NCBI GenBank assembly: GCA_020200235.1
Contig: JAIVJC010000033.1
Location: 1 to 45,957, forward strand
From: Acidobacteriota bacterium
GTDB lineage: Bacteria > Acidobacteriota > Blastocatellia > Pyrinomonadales > Pyrinomonadaceae
Reading direction: 5' to 3'
DNA length: 45,957 nt
The notes under the pieces are model-generated. The model saw only the letters and a program-made list of their open reading frames with translations, was not told the DNA's origin and did not search any database. Both the position numbers and the translations under genes were made by a program. Below are positions 22,799 to 34,367 of the stretch, in pieces; the first letter of the stretch is position 1; each line of letters begins with the position of its first letter.

Positions 22799-25700
22799 TC
22801 ATTGCCCGCCGCCCGGCGTCGCGGGCGGCTTCACGATGACAGCGGGGATGTCAGCCTCGCGCACCAGCTTATTGAACGCGGGCAGGTCGGTCTTCATCAC
22901 CTGTTCGAGTTTCTGGAGCTGCGCGTTGATCCTGGCTGTGACGTCTTCGAAGACCGTGTAGGCCTGTTCGGTCGGCGCGTCGTCGGAGCTGGAGACTGTG
23001 CCGCTCAGAGCCGCGAGCTTGTTGTTGAGGCGGATCGGGAAGTTGAGCGGGTCCTGGCTGCTCTGGTTCTTCGTCTGGTACAGCTCCTCCTCGATTGCCG
23101 TCAACTTCCCGCTGAGAGCGCGCGCCGCGTCGGCGATCCTCTGCGCGCCGGGCTGCCCCGCGACGCGCTTCTGCAAGTCGTCGAGCTGAGAGCGCACCTG
23201 TCGAATCTGCGTGATCGAGTTGTGCGTCTCCGTCACCTTGTCGCGAATCTTCACGAGCAGGTCGAGCTGCCTGGCGAAGTCTGCCGGCGCGGTCTGCACG
23301 CGCGGGTCTTTCTTCACCTCGAAGGTCTGCGCCTGCGTCTGGCCGCCCACGGTGAGCCTCACGGTGTAGGTGCCGGGCGCGATGCGCGGACCCTGCGTGC
23401 CCGCCGCCCACATGATCAAGCCGGGGAACGTGGCGGCGTCCGCGTAGCGCAGGTTCCAGACGAAGCGGTTCAAGCCGGGCTGCGTCGAGACGCGCGCGCC
23501 TGCGCCGCCGCCGAAGGCGAAGACTTCCGACTCCTCGCCCGAAGGCGCTTGCGGTTGCTCGGGCGGGCGCGTCACCTGCGCCGCGCCGGGCGCGGGACTC
23601 GGCGCCGCTTGCGGCGCGCGCGCCGTGAACTTCTGAACAGACTTGCCCGCGGGGTCGAGGAATTCGAGCACCACGTCGGTCGTCGGGCGCGACTTCAAGT
23701 AGTAGTAGACGACCGCACCATTCGGCGGGTTCGCGCCGACGGGCGCGCCCGCGGGGAGACCAAAGCCGCCGCCGCCCTGCGTGCGGTAGGTGTCTTCGGG
23801 CTTGAAGAGCTTCGCGTCGGGCAGAGAGGCGAGGCTCCCGCCCGCGTCCATGATCTGGTGGAGCATCGGCAGGTCGTCGAGGATCCAGAAGGAGCGACCC
23901 TGCGTCGCCGCGATCAAATCTTTCTCGCCCTTATGCACGACGAGATCGGTGATCGGCACGATCGGCAGGTTCAGCTGTAGCGACTGCCAAGACTCGCCGT
24001 CGTTGAAGGAGACGTACATCCCCGTCTCCGTGCCCGCGTACAGGAGCCCGCGCTTGTTCGGGTCTTCGCGCACGACGCGCGTGAAGGCGGTGTCGGGGAT
24101 TCCCGTGGTGATCTTCTTCCAAGACTTGCCGTAGTCGTTCGTCTTGTAGAGGTAGGGCTTGTGGTCGTCGTGCTTGTACATCGTCGCGGCGACGTAAGCC
24201 GTGCCCGCGTCGAAAGAGGAGGCGTCGATGGAGTTGATCTGAATCCACTCCGGCATCCCCTGCGGCGTCACGTTGTCCCAGCGGCCGCCGCCGTCCCGCG
24301 TGACGTGGACGAGCCCGTCGTCGGAGCCCGCCCACATGACGCCGGCTTTGACGGGCGACTCCATCATCGTGAAGATCGTGTCGTAGTACTCGATGGTCGT
24401 GTTGTCCTTCGTGATGGATCCGCCCGAAGAGCCCTGCTTCGTCTTGTCGTTGCGCGTGAGGTCGGGGCTGATGACCTGCCAGCTCTGCCCCTCGTTCGTT
24501 GACTTGAAGACGACCTGCGCGCCCGCGTAGAGAGCGTTCGGGTCGTGCGGCGAGGTGATGATGGGGAAGTTCCACTGGAAGCGGTACTTCTGCACGTCGG
24601 CGCCCGCGCCCATCGGGTTGTCGGGCCACGGCGTGACGTTGCGCTGCTGGTTGTTGCGGTGGTTGTAGCGCGTGAGCAGCCCGCCGTAGCTGCCCGCGTA
24701 GACGATCTCGGAGTCCTTCGGCGAGGGCTGCACCCAGCCCGACTCGCCGCCGCCCACGTCGTACCAGTCGCGCTCGGTGATGCCGAAGTCGCCTGTGCGC
24801 GAGGCGATCTTCACGGTCGAGTTGTCCTGCTGCGCGCCGTAGATGTGGTAGGGGAAGTCGTTGTCAACCGCGACGCGGTAGAACTGCGCCGTCGCCTGAT
24901 CCTGCTCCGACCACGTGCGCCCGCCGTTGAAGGAGACGTTCGCGCCGCCGTCGTTCGAGTTGATCATGCGCTGGGAGTCGTTCGGCGCGAGCCAGAGATC
25001 GTGGTTGTCGCCGTGCGGGACGGAGATGTTCGAGTAGGTGCGCCCGCCGTCGTTCGATTTGTAGAAGCCGGTGTTGAGGACGTAGACCGTGTCCGCCGAT
25101 TGCGGGTCGGCGTAGATGCGCGTGTAGTACCACGCGCGCTGGCGCAGGTTCCTCTGCTCGTTCACTTTCGTCCACGTGCGGCCGGCGTTGTCGGAGCGGA
25201 AGACGCCGCCGTCCTCCGCCTCGATGATCGCCCACAGCCGGTCGGGGTTCGCGGGCGAGACCGCGATGCCGCTGATGCCGATGGTGCCGCGCGGGAGCCC
25301 CGCGTTGCGCGTGATCTCGGTCCAGGTGTCGCCCCCGTCGGTGGTCTTGAAGATGCCGCTGCCCGCGCCGCCCGATTCGAGCGTCCAGGGCTTGCGGTAA
25401 ACCTCCCATAGGCTCGCGTAGAGCACGTTCGGGTTCGACGGGTCCATCACGAGATCGCTTGCGCCCGCGAGGTTGCTGCGGAAGAGCACCTTCTCCCAGG
25501 TCTTCCCGCCGTCCTTCGAGCGGAAGACGCCGCGCTGCTCGTTCGCGCCCCACGTGTGACCCTGCGCCGCGACGTAGACCAGATCGGCGTTGCGCGGGTG
25601 AACCCTCACGCGCGAAATCTGCCGCGTGTCTTCGAGCCCCACCTTCTTCCAGGTCCTGCCCGCGTCCATCGACTTGTACACGCCGTCGCCGTGTGAGACG

Positions 25701-25987
25701 TTGCCGCGGATCGCCGACTCGCCCATGCCGACATAGACCGTGTTCGGATCGGAATCCGCGACGGCGAGGGCTCCGACCGAGCCGGTGCCGAAGACCGAGC
25801 CGTCGGAGACGGGCTCCCAGTTCGCGCCCGCGTCCGTCGTCTTCCACACGCCGCCGCCGGTCGCGCCGAAGTATCCGGCTTGAGCGCCGAAGCTCCCTAC
25901 ATTCACCGCAGGGGCGCAGGAAGGAACGATGAAGTATGAACGATGAACGATGAAGTTAGAACAGACTTTCTTCACTTCATCGTTCAT
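22799..25987 (-). CDS. BNR/VPS10-like beta-propeller protein, 5' end replaced
   Basis: About 1060 aa as an open frame. It belongs to the large family of secreted proteins with sortilin/BNR (Asp-box) repeats: [39 protein letters not shown] and [12 protein letters not shown], spread over the first 700 residues as two propellers. A C-terminal beta domain and helical tail follow ([17 protein letters not shown]). Family members start with a signal peptide and about 50 more residues ahead of [10 protein letters not shown]. Here that part is missing, and the frame begins inside a family A heptad hairpin (MNDEVKK...[10 protein letters not shown]). Export is therefore doubtful, and the gene may be dead. 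It follows two S9 peptidase genes on the same strand. Confidence 0.8.
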   Translation of the reverse strand: MNDEVKKVCSNFIVHRSYFIVPSCAPAVNVGSFGAQAGYFGATGGGVWKTTDAGANWEPVSDGSVFGTGSVGALAVADSDPNTVYVGMGESAIRGNVSHGDGVYKSMDAGRTWKKVGLEDTRQISRVRVHPRNADLVYVAAQGHTWGANEQRGVFRSKDGGKTWEKVLFRSNLAGASDLVMDPSNPNVLYASLWEVYRKPWTLESGGAGSGIFKTTDGGDTWTEITRNAGLPRGTIGISGIAVSPANPDRLWAIIEAEDGGVFRSDNAGRTWTKVNEQRNLRQRAWYYTRIYADPQSADTVYVLNTGFYKSNDGGRTYSNISVPHGDNHDLWLAPNDSQRMINSNDGGANVSFNGGRTWSEQDQATAQFYRVAVDNDFPYHIYGAQQDNSTVKIASRTGDFGITERDWYDVGGGESGWVQPSPKDSEIVYAGSYGGLLTRYNHRNNQQRNVTPWPDNPMGAGADVQKYRFQWNFPIITSPHDPNALYAGAQVVFKSTNEGQSWQVISPDLTRNDKTKQGSSGGSITKDNTTIEYYDTIFTMMESPVKAGVMWAGSDDGLVHVTRDGGGRWDNVTPQGMPEWIQINSIDASSFDAGTAYVAATMYKHDDHKPYLYKTNDYGKSWKKITTGIPDTAFTRVVREDPNKRGLLYAGTETGMYVSFNDGESWQSLQLNLPIVPITDLVVHKGEKDLIAATQGRSFWILDDLPMLHQIMDAGGSLASLPDAKLFKPEDTYRTQGGGGFGLPAGAPVGANPPNGAVVYYYLKSRPTTDVVLEFLDPAGKSVQKFTARAPQAAPSPAPGAAQVTRPPEQPQAPSGEESEVFAFGGGAGARVSTQPGLNRFVWNLRYADAATFPGLIMWAAGTQGPRIAPGTYTVRLTVGGQTQAQTFEVKKDPRVQTAPADFARQLDLLVKIRDKVTETHNSITQIRQVRSQLDDLQKRVAGQPGAQRIADAARALSGKLTAIEEELYQTKNQSSQDPLNFPIRLNNKLAALSGTVSSSDDAPTEQAYTVFEDVTARINAQLQKLEQVMKTDLPAFNKLVREADIPAVIVKPPATPGGGQ

Positions 25988-26005
25988 CGTTCATACTTCA
26001 TCGTT
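25925..26005. repeat. Heptad hairpin, family A copy 5
   Basis: An AACGATGAAGTATG-type palindrome between the decayed S9 gene and the BNR gene. It forms the new 5' end of the BNR frame. Confidence 0.87.
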
Positions 26006-26024
26006 CAATGTTGATGAGTCCTCT

Positions 26025-27963
26025 TCAATCCTGCTTGCCGCCTGTCGCCACGTTCGGCGGCGCGCCGGGGTTCAGGCGCTTCTCGAACCATTCGAGCTGT
26101 CGGCGGACGAGATCGATCACGTGATTCGGCTCGGTGATGCCGTGCCCCTCGCGCGGGAAGCGCAGGAACGTGACCTCGACGCCGCGCTTCCTCAAGGCGC
26201 GGTAAAGCTGCTCGGCCTGCGCGATGGGCACGCGCCGGTCCTGCTCGCCGTGCGTGATCATGATCGGCGTCTTCACGCGATCGACGAAGCGGATCGGCGA
26301 CCAGCGCTCGTAGGTCTCGCGCGCCGTCCACGGCGTCCCGCCGAAGCCGTACTCCATCAAGCCCGGGATGTCCGACTGCCCGAAGAAGCTGTACCAGTCG
26401 CTGATCCCGGCGTGACCGATCGCCGCCTTGAAGCGATCCGTCTGCGTGATCGTCCAGAAGGTCATGAAGCCGCCGTAGGAGCCGCCCATCACGCCGAGCC
26501 GTGCCTCGTCGGCGACGCCGCGTTTGATCAACTCATCGACGCCGAGCATGATGTCCTGAAAATCTTTGCCGCCCCAATCATTCACGTTCGACGTGGCGAA
26601 CTTGCGCCCGTAGCCGGTCGAGCCGCGCGGGTTCGGCATCAGCACGGCGTAGCCGCGCCCGGCGAAGATCTGCGCGCGCGACTCGAAGCCGTAGGAGAAG
26701 CGCCCGTAGGGTCCGCCGTGGATTTGCAGGATGGTGGGGTAGCGCGTGCCCTGCGCGAAGCCGACCGGCTTGACGAGCATCCCCTCGATGTCGAGCCCGT
26801 CCGCGCCCTTCCAACGCAGCACCTCGATGTCGCCGAGCGCGAACTCTTTCGCCTGCGGGTTGAAGTCCGTCAACTTCTTCGGCTGGCGCCCCGCGCTCGT
26901 CGCGACGTAGAGATCGCGCGGCGACTTCGGGTCTTCGAACAGGAACGCGAGCGACCTGCCGTCGGGCGAGAGATCGACGCCCGTGTAGCCCGCGGGGCTT
27001 TCGAAGATCGCGGTCGGCTTACCATTCATTACGGGCACGCGCAGAACCTGACCGTAGACGCCGACCGTCGCGCCGACGTAAAGAGCGCCGCCGTCGGGCG
27101 ACCAGTCGGGCGCGCCCCCGATCGACTCGTTGAACTCGCCCGTCAGGTTGCGCGGCGCCCCGCCGCCGCCGCTCGCGACGATCATCAGATCGGTCTTCGC
27201 CGCCCAGTCGAGCGGATCGGGCGAGGAGGCGTAGGCGATCCACTTGCCGTCGGGCGACCAGCGCGGCGCCGAGTCGGGACCCGGATTGGTCGTCAGCTGC
27301 ACGGGCTTGCCGCCGGGCGCGGCGACGAAGATGTCCGTGTTGCGGTCGTCGGAGATGTCCGTGTAGGCGGACTCCTGCGCGCCCGCGCGCGAAGAGGAGT
27401 AGGCGATCAGGTCGCCCTTCGGCGACCACTGCGGGTCGGCGACGGTGAACGAGCCTTCGGTCACGCGCTTCTTCGCCTTCGTCGCGCGGTCGATTGTCCA
27501 GAGGTGCGAGTAGATGAAATCGGAATCGACGACGATGGTGTCGAACCGCTCGCGCCGGCGCTTGTCGCGCTCCGCCTTGTCCTGCGGCGTGTCGCGCACG
27601 ACGTAGGCGAACCTGTTGCCGTCGGGCGACCACGCGAACTGTGCGACGCCCGACTCCTCGTCCGTCAGCTTCTCCGCCTCGCCCCCGCGCACGGGGATGA
27701 CCCAGATCTGGTTGCGCCCGCCGCCGGCGCGTCGCGGTTGGCGAGGAAGGCGATGCGCGTCGAGTCGGGCGACCAGCGCGGCTGCGTCTCGCCGCGCTCG
27801 CCGTTCGTCAGCCTGACGAGCTCGCCGCCCGTCGCCGGGATGACGTAGATATGCGAGTCGCGGCGGTTAGCGCGTCTTCGATGGTCATCCGCTTGCCGCC
27901 CTGCGCTTGTGCGAGGGCGGACAACAGGAGCAGCAGCGTGAGTGTGCGTGCGAAGAGTTTCAT
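26025..27963 (-). pseudogene. S9 (prolyl oligopeptidase/DPP) peptidase, decayed 5' part
   Basis: The C-terminal half is a complete S9 hydrolase domain: GxSxGG nucleophile GGSYGGFM, Asp in MITHGEQDRRVP and His in REGHGI. The N-terminal beta-propeller has several WSPDG blades. The intact frame runs 27692-26025. The start ATG at 27963 gives a good signal peptide (MKLFARTLTLLLLLSALAQA) and MTIEDAL. It then jumps to NRRDSHIYVIPATGG in another frame, so about 25-30 codons seem deleted near 27885, and a further one-base shift lies near 27725. It follows the intact S9 gene by 8 bases, so the two formed an operon. Confidence 0.75.
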
Positions 27964-27971
27964 TTACTCGA

Positions 27972-30044
27972 TCACCTCTTGAGATGTTTGTCGAAAAAGT
28001 CGGACGCGGCGTGGTAAGCCCGAAGCCAGTGCTCGTGGCGGAGGAAGTCGTGCACCTCGTCGGGGAAGACGAGCTGCTCGAACTCGACGTTCTGATCCCT
28101 CAGGCGGCGAACGAGCATGACGGTCTGGCTGAAGGCGACGTTGCGGTCGTCGTCGCCGTGAATGAGCAGCACGGGCGACTTCCACTTGTCCACGGAAACA
28201 ATCGGCGACGACTCGCGCCCCAGCCGCGCCAGATCCCCCGTCGCCCACGGCGCGCCGCCGACGCGCTGCGACCAGTCGTGGACGCCGTGCAGATCGACGC
28301 CCGCGGCGAACATGTCGGAGTTGCGCGCGAGCCCCATCGCCGTCAGGTAGCCGCCGTAGGAGCCGCCCCACAGCCCGATCTTTTTGTCGTCCACTTCCGC
28401 GCGCGACCGCAGGTACTTGCCGGCGGCGACGATGTCTTGATACTCGCTCGCGCCGCGCGGTCCGCGCCCCTTCGCCTCGCGGAAGGCGCGACCGTAGCCG
28501 ATGCCGCTGCGGTAGTTGACCGAGAGCACCTCGTAGCCGCGGCTCGCGAGATACTGATTGAAGGCGTACGTGTTGTGATAGTAGTAGAGGTAGTGCCACC
28601 CCAGAAGCATCTGCCGGACGGGCCCGCCGTGCGTGAAGATGACCGCCGGGACTTTGCCCGAAGCGCCCCGCGGCTTGAAGAGCTGACCGTGAATCTCCAG
28701 CCCGTCCGCCGCCTTGAAGATCACCTGTTCGGGCTCGACGAGCTGCGCCGAAGGGAAATCTTTCGGCAGGACTTGCGGCGCGAGCTGGCGCGCGCCCGTG
28801 CCGTCAATCGACGCGACGAAGGGCATGAGCGGATCGCGCGCGGTCGAATGAAAGTAGGCGAGCTGGCGACCGCCCGCGAGGACGACCGGGTACATCTCGA
28901 TGCCGTCGCCGCTCGTGATCTGCCGCACCTCCCCGCCCTCGACGGGGATGCGGAAGAGGTGGCGTCGATCCACGTCGCCCTTGTTCGACGAGAAGACGAG
29001 CGCGGTCTTGTCGGGCGTCGCCGTCACGTTCTCGACTTCGTAGTCGCCGGGCGTGAGCAGCGTCGCCTCGCCGCCCGACGCGGAGATCGAGTAGAGGTGT
29101 CGCCACCCATCCTTCTCGGAAGCGAAGACGAGGCGATCATTCGCAGCCCACTCGATCGCCGCCGCGCCGAAGCCGGAGAACGACTCCATCCACGTCGAGC
29201 CCGACTTCCAGACTTCCCTGCCCTCGCCCGTCGCGGCGTTGACGATCCAGATCGACCACGGCTGGACGCGTTCGCGCTCCGCCGTCAGCGTGTCCGAGAC
29301 GTTGAAGAGGCGGACGAAGGCGAGGCGGCGGCCGTCCGCAGACCAGCGCGGCGAGATGTCGCGATCGACGCTCGCCTGGATCGTGCGGATGCGGTTCGAG
29401 CGCGGCTCGTAGACGGCGATGAAGGCGTGGTCGCCGCGCCCGCTGCTGAAGGCTAGCGCCGAGCCGTCGGGCGACCACGCGGCTCCGTTGACGTTGCCGC
29501 GCATCTCGAAGAGCTTGCGTTCCTTGCCGCCCACGACGGGCGCGCTCCACAAATGATCCTCGCGGCTGAAGAGGACGGCGTCATTAGTCGTCGTGAAGAA
29601 GGGCGAGTCGCCCTCGCCGATTCGCGCGACCGCGCCCGTGCGCGCGTCGGCGACCCAGACCTCCTGGCGCGCCCCCGCCGGATCGCTCGTCGGGTTCGGG
29701 ACCTCGCCCGATTGATTCTTCCCGCCGCCCCTGGTGTAGGCGACGTAGCGACCGTCCGCGGAGAAGATGAGATCGGTCAACTCCTGCCCGTCGTCCTGCG
29801 CGTAGCGCGTGAGCTGTCGGGCGCGCCACTGCGGCGCTTCGGCGATCCACACGTTGCGCCTGCCGCGGTCGTCGAACGCCCACGCGAGTTTATCGCCCTG
29901 CTTCGAGGCGACGGGCTCGGAGGGGAAGGGCGAGCTCAAGACCTGTTCGAGCGAGAAGCCCTGCGCGAGCGCGCCGGTCGCGGCTGCGAGCAGGCAGACG
30001 GCGGCGAGCGCGAGCCGGCAGACTAACGGGCGGGCGTTGGGCAT
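27972..30044 (-). CDS. Secreted S9 family serine peptidase
   Basis: 690 aa. Exported serine peptidase of the DPP/acylaminoacyl-peptidase type that cleaves short peptides. Signal peptide ending near ATGALAQG; residues 30-430 form a beta-propeller with repeated WSPDG/WSADG blades; the catalytic alpha/beta-hydrolase domain follows. The nucleophile is Ser561 in GLWGGSYGGYL, the acid lies in HGDDDRNV (about 631) and His664 is in DEVHDF. The length is normal and all catalytic residues are present. It is the first gene of a minus-strand row with the second S9 gene (8 bases downstream) and the BNR protein; the row looks like a secreted peptide-degradation set. Confidence 0.93.
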   Translation of the reverse strand: MPNARPLVCRLALAAVCLLAAATGALAQGFSLEQVLSSPFPSEPVASKQGDKLAWAFDDRGRRNVWIAEAPQWRARQLTRYAQDDGQELTDLIFSADGRYVAYTRGGGKNQSGEVPNPTSDPAGARQEVWVADARTGAVARIGEGDSPFFTTTNDAVLFSREDHLWSAPVVGGKERKLFEMRGNVNGAAWSPDGSALAFSSGRGDHAFIAVYEPRSNRIRTIQASVDRDISPRWSADGRRLAFVRLFNVSDTLTAERERVQPWSIWIVNAATGEGREVWKSGSTWMESFSGFGAAAIEWAANDRLVFASEKDGWRHLYSISASGGEATLLTPGDYEVENVTATPDKTALVFSSNKGDVDRRHLFRIPVEGGEVRQITSGDGIEMYPVVLAGGRQLAYFHSTARDPLMPFVASIDGTGARQLAPQVLPKDFPSAQLVEPEQVIFKAADGLEIHGQLFKPRGASGKVPAVIFTHGGPVRQMLLGWHYLYYYHNTYAFNQYLASRGYEVLSVNYRSGIGYGRAFREAKGRGPRGASEYQDIVAAGKYLRSRAEVDDKKIGLWGGSYGGYLTAMGLARNSDMFAAGVDLHGVHDWSQRVGGAPWATGDLARLGRESSPIVSVDKWKSPVLLIHGDDDRNVAFSQTVMLVRRLRDQNVEFEQLVFPDEVHDFLRHEHWLRAYHAASDFFDKHLKR

Positions 30045-30197
30045 CGTGTCCTCCGAACGTCGGGCGGGGTTTGTACGAGACGAGAGCCAGATTTATAACT
30101 CAAAGAATGCGGGAAAGACTAGCAGAACTTTCCGGCGCGCGCACGCCTCGCACGCGCATGACTTTCCGCCACGAGTCGCCCGCGCGATAGAGACGAA

Positions 30198-30230
30198 GGG
30201 GGCGCGTTACGTTCGGCGTAACGCGCCCCC
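30198..30230. terminator. Strong hairpin downstream of the lamin-tail gene
   Basis: A 13-bp perfect stem (GGGGGCGCGTTAC with GTAACGCGCCCCC) and 7-base loop lie just after the 3' end of the lamin-tail gene. No clear T run follows on the minus strand, so terminator function is only likely. Confidence 0.5.
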
Positions 30231-30316
30231 TCCGGTTAGTGCGCGCCTCTGATTAGCGATGCGCGTGGTGTTCGTCTGCGCCGAGCCGATGAACCGGACG
30301 GCGCGTCTACGGTCGG

Positions 30317-33062
30317 CTAGGGCAGCGCCTCGACGACGATGAAGAAGCGGAAGCTGCCGGTCGCCTGGATGCCCAGCAGGAACCGCAGGTTGATGACCGC
30401 GCCCGGCGCGAGCGGCGATCCGAGCGCCACCGTCCCCGCCGCGAGCGACGAGTTGAACGCGCCGCCGTTGGGCTGCGTGGGCGGCTCCTCGAGCGTCGTC
30501 CCCTGCACCGTCACCGAGCAGGGGGTGACGCCGCCGGGGCACGTCGTCGCGTCGTTGATGCCCCCTACGACGAGCGCCGACGAGGTGCGGACACGCAGAT
30601 CGGCCACGCCGGACGGTGCGGGGAAGGTCGTGATGTCCATGACGCGGAAGCGCAGGCGCGTCACTGCCGCCCCCGTGTTGTTGTAGAAGCGTCGACGGAT
30701 GTCGAGCGTCCCGAACGTAGAGTTGTTCGGCGGATCGGACGTGAAGTCCCTCACGCGGTTTGGCGGGCTGGAGCTCGCCGTGGTGGCGTCGAGCAGCAGC
30801 GACTTGATCCTTTCGGCGCGGACGACGGGCGACGACAGGTTCTCGGGGCCCGGCGCGCCGAGGCGTTGCCCCGCGCCCGCCGGGGTGCCGTTGGTGTCGA
30901 CGAAGACGAAGTCCGCCGCGTTGTTATTCGTGTCGACGGGCGTGAAGGTGGAGCAGGGGGCGAAGTTAGATATCGAGCCCTGCTTGCCGCAGATATCGCG
31001 GAAGTAGGAGTATTCGATGAGGAACTGCGTGAGCGCGGGGTAGCCCGCGCCCTCCCTGTAGAGGGTGTTCGCCTCGGAAGTCGAGCCCGCGGCGTCGAGG
31101 CGCGTCGCGGTCGAGAAGTTAAGCGTGTTCGCCGTGTTGAAGAGCGCGATGCCCGCGTTATTCAGGATGTTGTCTGTGTAGGTGGCGTCCGGCGTGGCGG
31201 TCGTGGCATTGCCGGCCGGGTAGCTGCCCAAGCTGTAGCCGTCGGAGTTGGCGCAGAGGTAATGGCCGCGCGCCGGGATGACCGTCCCCGACGGGATGGT
31301 GCAGCGGATGACACCGTCCGATGCGGCGATGGCGTAGCCGGCCGAGCCGTCGAGCGTGTTGACGGTCAGCGGCGAGGTGTTGTTGTTGTAAATCTCGATG
31401 AACTCGTCCTCATTCGGCTCCGGGGCGGGGGCGCCCGCCGGCCCGTTGGGGCCGAAGAGGCGGAACTCGGAGATCATCAGATCGCCCGCGCCGGCCGGCG
31501 CGTTGACCTTCGCCCACCAGGTGCCCCAGCGACTGTTGTTCGTCGTGGTGTTGGCGTCGGGCACGGTGCGCGTGCCGGCGTACTCCTGAACCACCCACAG
31601 GTCGCGGTCGTTCGACGGGTCGACGACGGCGTGGCTGTAATCGCCCCACCTGTTCCTCGTCCCCGAGAAAGTCTTCGAGTAGTAGTCCTCGCCGGCTTTG
31701 TAGATGACGGGGTCGCGCATCGTGCCGGCGGCGTCCGTCCCGAGGCGGAAGCTGTAGCCGGCGGAGAAGAACTGGTTCGAGGCTGCCTGCGTGTAGCCGA
31801 GCAGGATGTCGCCGTTCTTGTTGACGGCGATGCCACCGTAGACGTAATGCTTGCCGCCGTTCAGCTTGGTCGCCGTCGGGTCTTCGACGCGCCCGCCGTC
31901 CACGAAGGCACCCGTCGCGGCGCTAACGATCGTCCACTGGACGGCGAGGCGCGCGGCGTCGTTTGACGCGGCCGTGCCCGCCGGGAGCGAGATGGTCTGC
32001 GGGTAGTAGAGGTTGCCGTTGCGGTAGATGACGTTCGAGCGAACCTGCGCGTCGCCAGAGTCCCCGCGGCGCAGCGTCGTCGGGCAGGTGACGCCCGCGA
32101 CGCCGACGCACGTCTGCGGCACGATGTCGCCGCCGGGCTGCGTCCAGGCGCCGCCCGGGCGCGTCAGGGTCGCCGTGACCGTAATCGTCGGCACGGTGCC
32201 GCCGAGCGACGGCGGGTTGCCCCCGAGCGTCCACTTGCGGTAGGTCGCGCCGCCGCTGCTCAGGTGGGCGACGAAGTAGAGGTTCACCTCGTTGGCGTCG
32301 AGCGTCGTCGCCGGGTGTGTACAGAAGTCTAGACCAGAGGCGGTGAAGGCGGTCGGCGAGACGGGTCCGGTGCGCAGGTTCGGGTAGTCGATGAAGATGC
32401 CGCGCCCCGCGATGAACGCGCTGGTGCTGGTGGTGAACTGGTTCCAGGTGATGCCGACCCAGCCCTTGCTGAAGCCGAGCATCGGGAAGTCGGCCCACTC
32501 GCCGCCCGTGTTGCAGGCCGCGCCCGTGATCGGGCTGATGCCGCCCGCCGCGCAGCCGACGATGTAGCGGTAGAGGTGGTAAGTCCCCTGCGGGTCAGAG
32601 GTGTCCGAGATTCCTATCTCTACCGACGAGTTGGCCGACGCCGCGTTACTCACGATGGCCGTGATCCAGCGGTTGTTGTACGGGTCGTAGACGACGCGAG
32701 GGTCGAAGACCGAGGGCAGCGAAGTTAACCACCGCGCTGGACGTGGGCTCTATCGACGAGATTTTGAAGTCCTCGCCCTGGGCGCCGCCCTGGACGGCGA
32801 CAGTCCCGCCGGGCGCGACGGGCTTAACTCCCGACAGCTCGATCTTGTTCCTGAGTGTTTTCGTCTGCGCGATAGCGGAGGGGGCACCGGAAAGGAAAAA
32901 GCCCTGCGCGAGCAGCGACAGGCAGAGCGCGACGCGCGCGGAACTTTTCAAGCCGCGATACGAGCCCGCGCGGAATACCTTAACGGTTTTGCGCAGGGAC
33001 GCCCTGCCGGATGCCCCTGTCGTGTGGACGGCATTGCGAAGGAGGGGGGTGCTTCTCTTCAT
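30317..33062 (-). CDS. Secreted lamin-tail domain protein (frameshifted)
   Basis: About 914 aa when joined. A signal-type N-terminus (ALCLSLLAQGFFLSG) starts at 33062. The first half resembles a sialidase/propeller-like secreted protein (FDPRVVYDPYNNRWITAIV). It is followed by a lamin-tail domain (LMISEFRLFGPNG, then EDEFIEIYNNN) and a C-terminal beta domain. The N-terminal 110 residues are in a different frame from the rest; the break is near 32720-32730, at NFAA / LPSVFDP, and one base restores it. The internal ATG at 32653 is not a natural start. Function: probably cell-surface or extracellular; no catalytic motif recognised. Confidence 0.72.
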
Positions 33063-33449
33063 TTCTCTAGATTTCTCCGTTCGTGTCAGTCGAGGACGTT
33101 GATTTAGCTCCGGTGCGACCCGTGCCGCGCGGGGCGAGGGCTGGGTAGATCGTCAGTCAGCGTGAACGCCGCGAGGAGTGCTGACCTGAACGTGATCGAC
33201 CGCCAGTGTGCTGGAAGATGGTTCGCAGATGTGGGCTCGCGCCCCACGTTGGTTGACGTAACTTGCTAGCGCAGGATGAATTCAGGCGATTCGGTAGAAG
33301 CAGGAAAGACTTTCAAAGTAGGAGTTACGGTGACGGATAGTAGAGCATCAGGGGCATAAATGACAAGTGAATTTTGTCATGCTCGAAGAACTTGCGGCGG
33401 ACGGGCACACCGGACGGTCAGCCGCGCCGAACGCCGCGCCGCGGCGGGC
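33063..33449. other. Intergenic region, nothing clear
   Basis: Lies between the start of the lamin-tail gene and the 3' end of the next minus-strand gene. I see no RNA gene, terminator or heptad repeat, and no convincing promoter for the lamin-tail gene. Confidence 0.5.
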
Positions 33450-34271
33450 TCAGCCCTTGCGGCGCACGACCGGGTGATCGACGATTGCCTCCCCCTTCGT
33501 ACACCTGCCGGTCTCGAGGTTCACCGCGCCGATGAATATGGGCGCGCCCTCGCCCTCTTCGTCTTCCGCCTCAATCTCGTCCACCTGCGCCTGCCCGCCC
33601 TTCGCGCGCTCTCGCTTAACCCGCTCCTCGCGCTCCTCGCGCTCTCTGCGCCCGGCGCGATCCTCGCGGCGCGGCTTCGGTACGGACGACGCGACGAAGA
33701 CCAGAGCCGTGTGCCCGGCGTCGCCCTCCGCCTGCAACACCACCGCGCCATTCGTGAACGCGCCGATGCAAGACCTCATGAGCCTCTCGGCTCGCCGCCG
33801 CGGGATCACGCGCAGCACGTCGTGCGCCGAGCGCAGAGCCGCGCCCGCCGAGTGCGTGTCGACGCGCCGACCCTGCGCGTCCGTGTAGAAGCCCAGCGAG
33901 TCGCTGACGACGGTGCTGTATTCGCCCACGGTGAAGCGCCAGACGACGCGGCGATCACCCGGCGTGTTGACGACCCGCGTGAGGGCGAAGTGTGAGTCGA
34001 AGTAGGGCGCGGAGAAGCCCGCCGCGATGATCGCGGCGCGCGACCCGCGCACCATCCCCGATTCCTCTTCGGTGAGTTTCAACCCGATGCGTGCCTCCGT
34101 GGTTTTCTGTGCCCGCGCGGTCGGCAAAGGCTTGATCGCAGACCCGCGGCGCGGCGCGGGCTGGGCATTCCGCGCGCGCGCCAGGGCGTCACGATTGGAC
34201 GCGGCGGGCGTGAACGTGAAGACCGTGACGAAGGAGAACTTAAAGAGAGCCGAATATATTTTTTTGTTCAT
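33450..34271 (-). CDS. Secreted protein with charged coiled region, unknown function
   Basis: 273 aa. N-terminal hydrophobic signal (ALFKFSFVTVFTFTPAA). Residues 55-190 look like one folded domain (IGLKLTEEESGMVRGS ... HFALTRVVNTPGDRRVVWRF). A Glu/Arg/Lys-rich stretch (about 195-245) follows, then a short C-terminal strand region (IFIGAVNLETGRC). I do not recognise the family. It stands alone, divergent from the permease gene. Confidence 0.65.
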   Translation of the reverse strand: MNKKIYSALFKFSFVTVFTFTPAASNRDALARARNAQPAPRRGSAIKPLPTARAQKTTEARIGLKLTEEESGMVRGSRAAIIAAGFSAPYFDSHFALTRVVNTPGDRRVVWRFTVGEYSTVVSDSLGFYTDAQGRRVDTHSAGAALRSAHDVLRVIPRRRAERLMRSCIGAFTNGAVVLQAEGDAGHTALVFVASSVPKPRREDRAGRREREEREERVKRERAKGGQAQVDEIEAEDEEGEGAPIFIGAVNLETGRCTKGEAIVDHPVVRRKG

Positions 34272-34286
34272 GTGCAGGGCAAATAC

Positions 34287-34317
34287 TTGACAGGCGGCGC
34301 GGCGTGGAGAAGATACA
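34287..34317 (+). promoter_or_regulatory. Candidate promoter of the permease/aminotransferase operon
   Basis: A perfect TTGACA (34287-34292) is followed after 19 bases by GATACA, 50 bases before the permease start. The spacing is a little long. Confidence 0.45.
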
Positions 34318-34367
34318 CGCAGCCGCGCGCACCGGCACAGACGCGTTCATTCTAGCAGCCGCAAACC

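Noticed and set aside
22799-22961. Small proteins of the MNDE...[10 protein letters not shown] type in heptad hairpins
   Set aside because: These peptides are translations of the family A palindrome and recur wherever it occurs; not genes.
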